DNA of 64,000 nt from NCBI RefSeq assembly GCF_001458335.1, contig NZ_CYTO01000020.1, positions 1 to 64,000 on the forward strand. The letters run 5' to 3'. Source of the DNA: Cognatishimia activa (GTDB lineage: Bacteria > Pseudomonadota > Alphaproteobacteria > Rhodobacterales > Rhodobacteraceae). Shown in pieces: positions 15,704 to 24,156 of this stretch. Both the position numbers and the translations under genes were made by a program. Numbering within the stretch: position 1 is the stretch's first letter; the number at the start of each line of letters is the position of its first letter. Below the pieces are notes generated by a model that made no database searches, was not told where the DNA came from, and saw only the letters and a list, made by a program, of their open reading frames with translations.

Positions 15704-16702
15704 ATGGTGAATTCTGATCGACCCACCATGCACGATGTCGCCGCGGCGGCAGGGGTGAGCCAAATGACTGTCAGTCGCGTTCTGCGGGGCGACGGGTATT
15801 TCTCACAAGATGTGAAGAAACGTGTGGCGGATGCGGCGGCGAAGCTGGGATACATCCACAATCGGCTTGCTTCGGTTCAGCGGGGCATGAAAAACCCGAT
15901 GATCGGGGTGGTTCTTCCGACGTTGAAAAACCACGTGTTCACAGATGTTTTAGCAGGCATCAATGACACACTTTCGAGCTTGAATATGCGCCCGGTTTTT
16001 GGCGTTTCCGAATATTCAGCGACAGCTGAAGAGACTTTGGTGCGCGACATGCTGTCTTGGCAACCCAGCGGCCTGATCCTGTCCGGACTAGAACATACGG
16101 AAGGATTGAAACGAGCGGTGGTCCAGTCCGGTGCGCGGGTTGCTGAAATCATGGATGCGGATGGCACTCCGATCTCGGCCTCTTTCGGTGTTTCGCAGGA
16201 AACAGCTGGAGCTGACATGGCCCGGCATTTCCTCGCACGCGGCCATCTCAGAGTGGCCTATTTAGGCAGTCAAGGCGGCGATGACCTCCGAGCCGCGAAG
16301 CGCTTTAGCGCTTTTCGCGACACGCTTTTGGCGGGCGACGGTGAGATCATCTACGAAAGAATCTCCAAAGCGCCCTCTTCAATGACACTTGGGCGCGACC
16401 TTGCGGCCACCTGTCTGCAGAAAGCAGAAGGATGCGATGCAATCTATTGCGCAAACGATGACCTCGCAGCTGGGGCCTTAATGCATTGCATAACAAATGA
16501 GGTTTCAGTCCCCGGCGATATCGCTTTAGCGGGCTTTAACGACCTTCCCTTTCTGGCGGCTTTGCCACAGCAAATAACAACGACTCATACTCCACTGTAC
16601 GAAATGGGCGTGCGGGCAGCGAAATATGTCGCTCTAGATTCACCTGATGACCCGCCAAAAGAAGCCTTGAAGACACGCTTGGTTATCGGCCAAACCACTT
16701 AA
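15704..16702 (+). CDS. LacI-family regulator of the ltnD-otn operon
   Basis: A 332-residue LacI/GalR regulator. The N-terminal helix-turn-helix MHDVAAAAGVSQMTVSRVLRG is followed by hinge and periplasmic-binding-protein-like effector domain (IGVVLPTLKNHVFTDVLAGIND, DAIYCANDDLAAGAL, GDIALAGFNDLPF). Two palindromes precede it and one precedes ltnD, all with the core TTTACGTAAA, so autoregulation and repression of the downstream operon are likely. The family resembles the GntR (gluconate) group. Effector probably the four-carbon acid sugar or its derivative. 150 bases separate it from ltnD. Confidence 0.92.
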   Translation: MVNSDRPTMHDVAAAAGVSQMTVSRVLRGDGYFSQDVKKRVADAAAKLGYIHNRLASVQRGMKNPMIGVVLPTLKNHVFTDVLAGINDTLSSLNMRPVFGVSEYSATAEETLVRDMLSWQPSGLILSGLEHTEGLKRAVVQSGARVAEIMDADGTPISASFGVSQETAGADMARHFLARGHLRVAYLGSQGGDDLRAAKRFSAFRDTLLAGDGEIIYERISKAPSSMTLGRDLAATCLQKAEGCDAIYCANDDLAAGALMHCITNEVSVPGDIALAGFNDLPFLAALPQQITTTHTPLYEMGVRAAKYVALDSPDDPPKEALKTRLVIGQTT

Positions 16703-16793
16703 CCGATGTCGAACGCTCGCATTGATGCTAGCGCTAACAATTCGCAACCCATCTGATTGACAACCCTTGCTACAACGCCTTATACAGCTTGTG

Positions 16794-16813
16794 CTGTGTT
16801 TACGTAAACACAG
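16794..16813. promoter_or_regulatory. Perfect 20-bp operator upstream of ltnD
   Basis: CTGTGTTTACGTAAACACAG is a perfect 20-base palindrome with the GTTTACGTAAAC core seen twice upstream of the LacI gene. It ends 39 bases before the ltnD ATG, in promoter territory. Confidence 0.82.
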
Positions 16814-16852
16814 TTAAACACATTTTGCCGCGAGCACGAAGGATTGGACATT

Positions 16853-17761
16853 ATGGGACAAAGCACCCAAACGAAAATTGCGGTCATCGGCCTGGGATCT
16901 ATGGGATATGGCATGGCGCAATCCGTTTTACGCGCGGGCCATGAAACCTATGGATTTGACATCTCTGAAGAACGTGTTGACGCCTTTCGTGCGGAAGGGG
17001 GTGCGCCTGGAGACCGAGAGAGCACTCTTCCTACAGTCGATACCGCGGTTGTCGTCGTCCTAAATGCCGCACAAACGGAATCGGTCCTTTTTGGCGCCAA
17101 CGGGATTGTAGCCTCTATGAAGCCCGGCTCAGCGGTCTTGGCCTGCGCAACCGTGCCACCAGAATTTGCACGGGACATGGCAAGCCGTTGCTCTGAAGCA
17201 GGTGTGCATTACCTTGACGCCCCAATTTCGGGTGGCTCGGTCAAAGCTGCCAATGGCCAACTCTCTATCATGGCGTCTGGTACGCCGGAGGCATTTGCGG
17301 CGGCACGCCCTGCATTGGATGCTATGGCTGAAACCGTGTTTGAGCTTGGCGACGAAGCTGGCGCAGGTTCTGCAATGAAAGCCGCAAACCAATTGCTCGC
17401 TGGCGTACACATTGCAACCATGGCCGAGGCGCTGACCTTTGGCATGACGCAAGGAATTGAGCCGAAAACTTTCGTTGAGGTGATTTCACAATGCGCGGGC
17501 ACAAGTTGGATGCTGGAAAACCGCGCACCGCATATTGTTGACGGCGATTATACGCCACACAGTTCGGTTAACATCTGGCCGAAAGATTTGGGCATTGTTC
17601 TCGACATTGCGAAATCTGCTCAATTCAGCGCTCCGATTACCGCAGCGGCCATGCAACAATTCCTCGCGGCAGCGGGTATGGGATTGGGGCATGAAGACGA
17701 CGCAGCGGTCGCCAAAGTTTATGCCCAGAATGCGGGCCTGACCCTGCCAAAGAAAGCTTAA
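16853..17761 (+). CDS. ltnD: L-threonate dehydrogenase (beta-hydroxyacid dehydrogenase family)
   Basis: A 302-residue NAD(P)-dependent 2-hydroxy/3-hydroxyacid dehydrogenase. The Rossmann motif is IGLGSMGYGMAQSVLRAG, the substrate motif DAPISGGSVKAANGQLSIMASG and the catalytic Lys in GSAMKAANQLLAG. LtnD oxidises L-threonate to 2-oxo-tetronate, the first step of a known pathway completed by OtnI, OtnK and OtnC, all encoded next. The ATG at 16853 has AAGGA 9 bases upstream; a TTG at 16844 is a weaker alternative. Stop is 2 bases before otnK. Substrate could equally be another acid sugar of this size. Confidence 0.9.
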   Translation: MGQSTQTKIAVIGLGSMGYGMAQSVLRAGHETYGFDISEERVDAFRAEGGAPGDRESTLPTVDTAVVVVLNAAQTESVLFGANGIVASMKPGSAVLACATVPPEFARDMASRCSEAGVHYLDAPISGGSVKAANGQLSIMASGTPEAFAAARPALDAMAETVFELGDEAGAGSAMKAANQLLAGVHIATMAEALTFGMTQGIEPKTFVEVISQCAGTSWMLENRAPHIVDGDYTPHSSVNIWPKDLGIVLDIAKSAQFSAPITAAAMQQFLAAAGMGLGHEDDAAVAKVYAQNAGLTLPKKA

Positions 17762-17763
17762 CC

Positions 17764-19032
17764 ATGACCACCATCCTTGGATGTATCGCAGATGATTTTA
17801 CGGGCGCGACCGACCTCGCCGGCTTGCTCGCGCGGTCGGGCGTCAAAGTAAGCCTGCGCATCGGTGTACCAAGTGAGCCGCCTAAAGACACTGCTGCCTT
17901 TGAAGTCATCGCTTTGAAATCGAGAACTGCCCCGGTTGGAGAAGCTGTTGCGGAAACTTTAGCGGCGCTTGACTGGCTCAAAGCAGCGGGCGCGCAGCGG
18001 TTTTTTTGGAAATATTGCTCCACTTTCGATAGTACACCAGAGGGCAATATTGGCCCGGTTTCTGAAGCTTTGATGGAGGCACTGGGAGCCGATCAAACAA
18101 TCTACTGTCCAGCCTTCCCAGAGAATGGGCGCTCGATCTTTATGGGCAACCTGTTTGTCGGCGAACACCCCCTGTCGGAAAGCCCGATGAAGAACCATCC
18201 GCTGACTCCGATGACTGACAGCAACCTGATGCGTCTGCTGGAACCTCAGGTGAAACAGCCCGTTGGGCTTGCAAATCGGTTGACCGTGGCCAAAGGGGCC
18301 ATTGCTTTGAAAGATCGTCTTGAAGCGCTGAAAGCCGAAGGCGTGGCCCATGTGGTTGTGGACGCGGTCTCAAACGATGATCTGGGTGTCATTGCGGAAG
18401 CCTGCCAGGACATGTCCCTGATGACCGGCGGCAGTGCCGTCGCGATGCCGTTGCCGCAGCTCTACAAAGATGCAGGGCTCTTTCCATCGGAAGCGCAGAC
18501 GGCTGACAAGCCAAGTCTGGCCGGCACTGCGATCATTCTGTCGGGCAGCTGTTCAGCTATGACGCGTGCACAGGTGCAAGCTTATAAGGACACTGGCGCC
18601 CCTAGCTTGCAATTGGACGCCTTGGAGCTTGCAGAAAATGGACCGCAAGCTGCATTGGACTGGTTGGCTGCGCAAGACCTCACCGAAGCGCCTCTCGTTT
18701 ACGCAAGCGCAGAGCCTGAGAAGGTTAAAGAGGTCCAAGCCAAACTCGGCGTCGCCGAAGCTGGAGAGTTAGTGGAAGATACCTTGGCCAAATGCGCGCT
18801 TGCCGCGCGCGACCAAGGTGCACGGCGGTTTGTTGTGGCGGGTGGTGAAACATCTGGCGCGGTGACCAAAGCGCTTGGCACGGATCGGCTAATCATCGGC
18901 GCGGAAATCGCGCCCGGTGTGCCGTGGACCTATTGCAACTCCGAAGGTCATGACATTGCGTTGACGCTGAAATCCGGCAACTTTGGCAATGAGACTTTCT
19001 TCGCCACCGCCTTGAGCAAACTGGAAGAGTAA
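17764..19032 (+). CDS. otnK: 3-oxo-tetronate 4-kinase
   Basis: A 422-residue DUF1537-type kinase. N-terminal motif IADDFTGATDLAGLLARSG and C-terminal VAGGETSGAVTKALG mark the OtnK/DtnK family, which phosphorylates 3-oxo-tetronate (from D-erythronate or L-threonate) with ATP. The dehydrogenase, isomerase and decarboxylase that surround it complete the route to dihydroxyacetone phosphate. ATG 2 bases after the ltnD stop, stop overlapping otnC by one base (ATGA-like junction at 19032), a tight operon. Full length. Confidence 0.92.
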   Translation: MTTILGCIADDFTGATDLAGLLARSGVKVSLRIGVPSEPPKDTAAFEVIALKSRTAPVGEAVAETLAALDWLKAAGAQRFFWKYCSTFDSTPEGNIGPVSEALMEALGADQTIYCPAFPENGRSIFMGNLFVGEHPLSESPMKNHPLTPMTDSNLMRLLEPQVKQPVGLANRLTVAKGAIALKDRLEALKAEGVAHVVVDAVSNDDLGVIAEACQDMSLMTGGSAVAMPLPQLYKDAGLFPSEAQTADKPSLAGTAIILSGSCSAMTRAQVQAYKDTGAPSLQLDALELAENGPQAALDWLAAQDLTEAPLVYASAEPEKVKEVQAKLGVAEAGELVEDTLAKCALAARDQGARRFVVAGGETSGAVTKALGTDRLIIGAEIAPGVPWTYCNSEGHDIALTLKSGNFGNETFFATALSKLEE

Positions 19033-19682
19033 TGAGCAGCGAATCCAAACTCCGCGAGCAGATCTGTATCCTGTCAAAATCCATGTTCGAGCGTGGACTA
19101 ACTGGCGGTTCCACCGGCAACGTTTCAGCGCGCACTGAAGACGGCGGCCTTTTGGTGTCGCCGACCGGCACCAGTTTTGGTCGTTTGGACCCGGCGCGCT
19201 TATCTCGATTTGATGCAAATGGTGTTCTGATTGATGGGGACAAACCCACTAAGGAAATGCCGCTACACAGCGCGTTCTATGACTCCCGACCAGAAACTGG
19301 CGCGGTGGTGCATTTGCACTCCACCTACTGCGTGGCGCTATCGATGCTACCGGGCGTAGATGCGGACAACTTCCTGCCTGCGCTGACCCCTTACGGGATC
19401 ATGCGGCTTGGGAAGGTGAAGATGCTGCCTTTCTTTCTTCCAGGCGATGATGCGATGGGTGATGCGGTGCGTGCGCTTAACGGCACTCGTAAAGCGGTAA
19501 TGCTCGCCAATCACGGGCCCGTGGTGGCGGACAAGGACATCGATACGGCCTGCAGCGCAATTGAGGAAATGGAAGAGACGGCAAAGCTTGCAGTCATCAC
19601 CCAGGGCATGAAACCGCGCGGCTTGACCGAAGACGATGTTCAGAACCTGGTGACACGCTTTAATGTGGATTGGGACGTATGA
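19032..19682 (+). CDS. otnC: 3-oxo-tetronate 4-phosphate decarboxylase
   Basis: A 216-residue class II aldolase/adducin-fold protein. Metal-binding residues are visible in VHLHSTYCVAL and ANHGPVV; GGSTGNVSAR and PTGTSFG bind the phosphate. OtnC removes CO2 from 3-oxo-tetronate 4-phosphate to give dihydroxyacetone phosphate. Start overlaps the otnK stop; stop overlaps the next gene by 4 bases. Fuculose-phosphate aldolases look alike, but the neighbours point to OtnC. Confidence 0.9.
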   Translation: MSSESKLREQICILSKSMFERGLTGGSTGNVSARTEDGGLLVSPTGTSFGRLDPARLSRFDANGVLIDGDKPTKEMPLHSAFYDSRPETGAVVHLHSTYCVALSMLPGVDADNFLPALTPYGIMRLGKVKMLPFFLPGDDAMGDAVRALNGTRKAVMLANHGPVVADKDIDTACSAIEEMEETAKLAVITQGMKPRGLTEDDVQNLVTRFNVDWDV

Positions 19683-20434
19683 AGTTTTCTGCCAACCTTG
19701 GATTTCTTTGGACCGAACACAGCCTGCCAGACGCAATCCGCGCAGCGAAGGCGGCGGGGTTTGACGCGGTCGAGTGCCATTGGCCCTATGCAGTGCCTGT
19801 CGGAGAAGTGGCCGCCGCTTTGGAAGAAACCGGGCTCAAGATGCTGGGCCTGAACACACGGCAAGGCAATCCCGGCGAAAATGGGCTGTCTGCCCTGCCC
19901 GGCCGCTCGAAAGACGCGCGCGCGGCGGTTGACGAGGCGCTTGCCTATGCAGCGGCGCTTAATACACCAAATGTGCACGTCATGGCGGGTTTCGCGGAAG
20001 GACCTGACGCCCACGCCGCCTTTGTCGACACACTCAAATACGCAAGTGCAAAAGCTGCACCGTTGGGGATCACGATCCTGATTGAACCCCTGAATTCTTA
20101 CGCGGCCCCGGGGTATTTTTTGACGACAACCGACCAAGCGGTCGCCATCATGGATGAAGTTGGCGCTGACAACATTCGCCTGATGTTTGATTGCTATCAC
20201 GTGCAGCTAATGGAAGGCGACATCTGCAACCGACTGACCAAGCTGATGCCTAAAATTGGTCACGTACAATTTGCGGGTGTGCCAAGCCGTGGAGAACCTG
20301 ATCAAGGCGAACTGAACTACTCTTTCATCTTCGATCACCTGAAGTCACTGAGCTACGCTCAACCGCTGGGAGCCGAGTACAAGCCTTCTGGGCCGACCGA
20401 TGCATCACTCGACTGGATGGCCTCACTCCGCTGA
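19679..20434 (+). CDS. otnI: 2-oxo-tetronate isomerase (hydroxypyruvate-isomerase family)
   Basis: A 251-residue TIM-barrel isomerase of the Hyi family, start ATG 19679 overlapping the otnC stop (ATGA). Metal-binding Glu in LIEPLNSY, Asp/His in MFDCYHVQLMEGD, His in GHVQFAG and the Glu in LGAEYKP are in place. OtnI interconverts 2-oxo-tetronate and 3-oxo-tetronate, linking LtnD to OtnK. Its C-terminal codons overlap the stop of the converging alpha/beta hydrolase by 12 bases. Some Hyi-like enzymes act on hydroxypyruvate; context favours OtnI. Confidence 0.9.
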   Translation: MKFSANLGFLWTEHSLPDAIRAAKAAGFDAVECHWPYAVPVGEVAAALEETGLKMLGLNTRQGNPGENGLSALPGRSKDARAAVDEALAYAAALNTPNVHVMAGFAEGPDAHAAFVDTLKYASAKAAPLGITILIEPLNSYAAPGYFLTTTDQAVAIMDEVGADNIRLMFDCYHVQLMEGDICNRLTKLMPKIGHVQFAGVPSRGEPDQGELNYSFIFDHLKSLSYAQPLGAEYKPSGPTDASLDWMASLR

Positions 20435-21262
20435 GATCGACTTTTTGTGGTCGCCGGTATCTAAGAAATCTGCGATCACACCATAGGCCGTATCGTCCTC
20501 AAACAAGAAATCATGAGGGCCCGGGAGGGTCATATAGGACGCGCTTGGAATTTGCTCCGCCATTCTCATTTGAGCATCCAAAGGCGCTTGCCCATCAGAC
20601 TCTCCCGCCAAGACCAGCGTTGGCGCGGAGATCTGATCTAAACGCTCATAGCAATCATGCTGTGACCGCGCTCCAAGCTGGGCGTGGAGGCCTTCGCGCG
20701 CACCTGGCTCATCAATAAACTGGGTCTGTGCGGCGGCTCGGCTCTTGATCCGATTTACTGCTGTTTCAGGGTCGTGTGAGAGCTGATCCGCAAAGCGCTT
20801 GTCCGCGATCAGAAGGCCTTCACGTGCCCGGTCTACCGGCGATAGGTCAAGAAGCTGCTCAACGGGGAAGGATGCACCGCCTTTTCCTCCGGGTGTGCTC
20901 GCAGCAAGAACCAGTCGATCGATGCGATTTGGATGTCTGATCGCCACCTCTTGCGCGACCATGCCGCCGAAAGAATAGCCCACAAGGTGGAAGTGATCCC
21001 ACTCCAAGGCATCCGCGACAGCGATCGCATCATTCGCGTAATCAAGCATCGTGTAAGGCGCTGGGGGTTTGTCAGAACGCCCCTGCCCTCGTTGATCGTA
21101 AAGAGCGACTTGAAATTGCCTAAGTAGGGGCGAATTCAACGGACCGGCCGGCTTGCGCAAATCCCATCCGGTTCCTCCAATAAACAGCAACCGCTCCCCT
21201 TCTCCCTTTACAGAGAGACAGAGCTTCGCAGTGCCGCTTTGAATATAGATGACGTCAGCCAT
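20423..21262 (-). CDS. Alpha/beta hydrolase linked to the TRAP transporter
   Basis: A 279-residue cytoplasmic alpha/beta hydrolase. Nucleophile Ser in VGYSFGGMVAQE, acid Asp in AGESDGQAP and His in PGPHDFLFE complete the triad; YDQRGQGRSD is the oxyanion-side motif. The insert STPGGKGGASFPVEQLLDL is shared with the hydrolase at 56360, so the two are paralogues attached to different transporters. Its start overlaps the dienelactone hydrolase stop by 8 bases. Likely hydrolyses an ester or lactone of the transported compound; substrate unknown. No signal peptide. Confidence 0.88.
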   Translation of the reverse strand: MADVIYIQSGTAKLCLSVKGEGERLLFIGGTGWDLRKPAGPLNSPLLRQFQVALYDQRGQGRSDKPPAPYTMLDYANDAIAVADALEWDHFHLVGYSFGGMVAQEVAIRHPNRIDRLVLAASTPGGKGGASFPVEQLLDLSPVDRAREGLLIADKRFADQLSHDPETAVNRIKSRAAAQTQFIDEPGAREGLHAQLGARSQHDCYERLDQISAPTLVLAGESDGQAPLDAQMRMAEQIPSASYMTLPGPHDFLFEDDTAYGVIADFLDTGDHKKSISAE

Positions 21263-21974
21263 GCTTCTGCAAAAAATCTAGAACGTGCTGCCACGCCTTT
21301 GCAGCGGCACCCGCGTGATAGGCTTCGCGATGATCATTGAAGAAAGCGTGTTCTGTTCCCTCGTAGACGCGGATTTCGGCCTTTGAATTGCTCGCGAGAT
21401 CTTTGGTGACCTGCGCCACGTCTTCTGGCGGGATGAGCCCGTCGGTTTCGGCAAAAGCTCCGAGATAGGCGCATTCGATCATCTGTGTGACCTCAATGGG
21501 CAAGAACGGTTTATTGTCCATACGCGGGTAGTTCACGCGGCCATAGAAATTAATGGCTCCGGTGAGGCGCGGATCGAAGGCCGCTAGGTTATGCGCGAAC
21601 CGCCCGCCCATGCAGAAGCCCCATGCAAAGACTTTGCCAGGATCACAGCCAAGACCACCATCCAGCACCCAGCTTAGGGCATGGCGGCTATCCAATGTTG
21701 CTCGAATATCGCTGAAGCCTTCAAAGGTCTTCGCCCATTTTTCGTGAGGATCTGAAGGCACCGGAGGGTGTGCGCCGCGAAACAGATCGATCACAACCGC
21801 TGCATAACCTTCCGCAGCAAGACGATGAGCAACCTCTTGCATATGCAGTGTCATTCCCCACAGTTCGACCTGCATGATGACAGTCGCTTTGACGCCTTCA
21901 GGCGGCAGGATCACAAAGGCATCCATATCACCATCAGTCGCAGGAATTTTTGTATTCGGGGTCAGGTAAGTCAT
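21255..21974 (-). CDS. Dienelactone hydrolase family protein
   Basis: A 239-residue DLH-fold enzyme. Catalytic Cys in WGFCMGGRFA, Asp in FAETDGLIP and His in EGTEHAFFNDH form the Cys-Asp-His triad of carboxymethylenebutenolidases. These enzymes open lactone rings or cleave related esters. It lies 18 bases downstream of the TRAP large permease and overlaps the alpha/beta hydrolase, so it belongs to the TRAP operon; the uptake of a lactone or ester is suggested. Exact substrate not assignable. Confidence 0.9.
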   Translation of the reverse strand: MTYLTPNTKIPATDGDMDAFVILPPEGVKATVIMQVELWGMTLHMQEVAHRLAAEGYAAVVIDLFRGAHPPVPSDPHEKWAKTFEGFSDIRATLDSRHALSWVLDGGLGCDPGKVFAWGFCMGGRFAHNLAAFDPRLTGAINFYGRVNYPRMDNKPFLPIEVTQMIECAYLGAFAETDGLIPPEDVAQVTKDLASNSKAEIRVYEGTEHAFFNDHREAYHAGAAAKAWQHVLDFLQKHG

Positions 21975-21992
21975 GACGGAATTCTCAAGCCT

Positions 21993-23594
21993 TTATCGAT
22001 AGATGACAGAGGGCAACCAAGTGGCCAAAGCAGGGAAGCTAAAGACGACCAAGAAGGCAAAGATCTGGATGGCGATGAAAGGCAACACACCGCGGTAGAT
22101 ATCCGCCGTCTTCACCTCGGGCGGAGCCACCCCTCGCAAATAAAACAGCGCAAATCCAAAAGGTGGCGTGAGGAACGACGTCTGCAAGTTCATCGCAATT
22201 AGGACGCCAAACCACACCGGGTTGATGTCGGATTGCAGGATCACCGGGGCAACGATTGGCATGATGATGAAGACGATCTCGATGAAGTCGAGGAAGAAGC
22301 CGAGAACAAACACCAACAGCGATACGGCAATGAGCGCGCCATATGTACCACCGGGGATCTGCTCCATGACATGGGTCACCACGTGCTCGCCGCCAAAGCT
22401 ACGGAAGATCAGCGAAAAGATGGTCGCCCCGATCAAGATCGCAAAAGCCAAAGTAGAGACTTTCATCGTATTCTGAACGATCTGATCCAGCTGCTTGCGG
22501 CGCATGAGAACCAAAAGCGCGGCCGCTAGGCCGATGATCAGAACTGTGCTCGCGGCGACCGCAAGGGCAAAGCAGATCATGTTATATGTGGTCACCACCT
22601 CAAGGGTCATGCGTAGATCTGCAACGCTCCGCAAAACCGGCAGCACGAAGATTGCAACGATGGCGGAACCGATCAGCTTGCTTAGAAGCGGGTAGCCTTG
22701 CTGGCCTTCGGCAGCGTCCTGACGGCTCATCCGCAGTCCCGCAAGCAGCAGACCGCCAGTGGCACCGACGCCCGCGGCTTCGGTTGGGGTCGCGACACCA
22801 GCAAGAATGGAGCCAAGCACCGCAATGATCAGCAAGAGAGGCGGCAGCAATGCAACGAGGATTTGCTGCATCGACGTGTTGTCTTCCTCATCAGCCACCA
22901 CGGGCGGGCAATCCTGTGGGCGTAATATACCGATGATCAGCTGATAGAGCATGTAAAGACAGGCGAGGCCGATACCGGGGATCATGGCCCCGGCAAAGAG
23001 GTCACCAACGGAAACCGGATCAGGGGAGAAGTTGCCGATTTCCCGTTGGGCCTCCATGTAGGCACCAGAAAGCTGGTCGCCTAGGAACACCAAGACAATG
23101 GATGGTGGAATAATTTGACCAAGCGTACCGGACGCACAGATTGAGCCCGCGGCGAGGGATGGTTTGTAGCCGTGTTTGAGCATGGTCGGCAGGCTCAGCA
23201 AGCCCATTGCAACAACGGTGGCGCCGACAATTCCTGTGGAGGCGGCAAGAAGTGCACCCACAAGGGTGACGGAAATACCAAGGCCCGCGGGCAGTCGACG
23301 TGCCACATGCCCCATATTGGTCAGAAGGTCTTCGGCAACCTTACTGCGCTCTAGGATCACCCCCATCAGGATGAAGAGCGGCACCGCTGTGAGCACTTCG
23401 TTGAACATCGCCGTGCCATAGATGCGCGATGGAACAGCAGCAAAAGTCGAGAAATCAAACAGGCCAAAGAAGCTAGCGATGACAGACATCCAGAATGCGG
23501 CACCGGCCAAAGCAAAGGCCACAGGGATACCGCCGAGCACCGTGCCAAAAGCGACGATGAAAAGCAGGGAAACAAGGATTGCGTCGGTCGCCAT
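21993..23594 (-). CDS. dctM: TRAP transporter large permease (DctM type)
   Basis: A 533-residue polytopic membrane protein with about 13-14 hydrophobic segments. LVALLPPLLLIIAVLGSILAGVATPTEAAG, GATVVAMGLLSLPTMLKHG, and SICASGTLGQIIPPSIVLVFLG are the DctM signature. It is longer than the usual ~430 residues; an additional membrane and linker section sits at about residues 290-390, as in the mannitol/chloroaromatic (FcbT3-like) branch. It overlaps the small permease stop by 1 base. Forms the sodium-driven pore with DctQ. Confidence 0.92.
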   Translation of the reverse strand: MATDAILVSLLFIVAFGTVLGGIPVAFALAGAAFWMSVIASFFGLFDFSTFAAVPSRIYGTAMFNEVLTAVPLFILMGVILERSKVAEDLLTNMGHVARRLPAGLGISVTLVGALLAASTGIVGATVVAMGLLSLPTMLKHGYKPSLAAGSICASGTLGQIIPPSIVLVFLGDQLSGAYMEAQREIGNFSPDPVSVGDLFAGAMIPGIGLACLYMLYQLIIGILRPQDCPPVVADEEDNTSMQQILVALLPPLLLIIAVLGSILAGVATPTEAAGVGATGGLLLAGLRMSRQDAAEGQQGYPLLSKLIGSAIVAIFVLPVLRSVADLRMTLEVVTTYNMICFALAVAASTVLIIGLAAALLVLMRRKQLDQIVQNTMKVSTLAFAILIGATIFSLIFRSFGGEHVVTHVMEQIPGGTYGALIAVSLLVFVLGFFLDFIEIVFIIMPIVAPVILQSDINPVWFGVLIAMNLQTSFLTPPFGFALFYLRGVAPPEVKTADIYRGVLPFIAIQIFAFLVVFSFPALATWLPSVIYR

Positions 23595-24094
23595 TAGACT
23601 TTCTCCCGGTTCCAGCTTTCACCGCGCAGCAGCTTCGTAACGGTCGCGATAACTTGCAGTGACAGAGACGCTGAGAAAATCAGGATGGCGGTTTTTAGGA
23701 GAAAGACAGCAGGCAAACCGCCGGATTGACGAGACCCTTCATAGGTCGACCATGCACGTGCAACGTATGGCCATGAATAATAGCCAATCAACAATGCAAC
23801 CGGCAGTACGAAACCGATAAGACCAATGAGATCAATCAGGTAGCGGGTGCGCGGTTTGACTGATCCGTAGAAGACATCAACACGCACATGTTCGTTGGTT
23901 TGCAAAACGACGGCAGCACCCAAAAGGAACATCAACGCGTGGCCGTAAACCACCGTTTCTTGTACCGCGATGATCCCGTAGCTGAACACATAGCGTGCCA
24001 CCACGGAAAACACTTGCGCAAGCATCATGACCACAGCGCAATAGGCCGCAATTCGCCCCAACTGGCGATTGGTTTTTTCGATGATCTCAATCAC
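23594..24094 (-). CDS. dctQ: TRAP transporter small permease (DctQ type)
   Basis: A 166-residue membrane protein with four hydrophobic segments. I place the start at GTG 24094 (IEIIEKTNRQLGRIAAYCAVV) because AGGAGA lies 6 bases upstream; a longer frame starting at 24217 runs through the end of dctP and lacks a ribosome site. Conserved features: ARYVFSYGIIAVQE and NEHVRVDVFYG. Supplies the four-helix subunit that pairs with DctM. Stop overlaps the DctM start by one base, showing one operon. Confidence 0.88.
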   Translation of the reverse strand: MIEIIEKTNRQLGRIAAYCAVVMMLAQVFSVVARYVFSYGIIAVQETVVYGHALMFLLGAAVVLQTNEHVRVDVFYGSVKPRTRYLIDLIGLIGFVLPVALLIGYYSWPYVARAWSTYEGSRQSGGLPAVFLLKTAILIFSASLSLQVIATVTKLLRGESWNREKV

Positions 24095-24156
24095 CAGAGG
24101 TCTCCTAGGAAGTCGATGATCCGAGAGCGAACAAAGCCGCTCCCGGATCAATAGGT

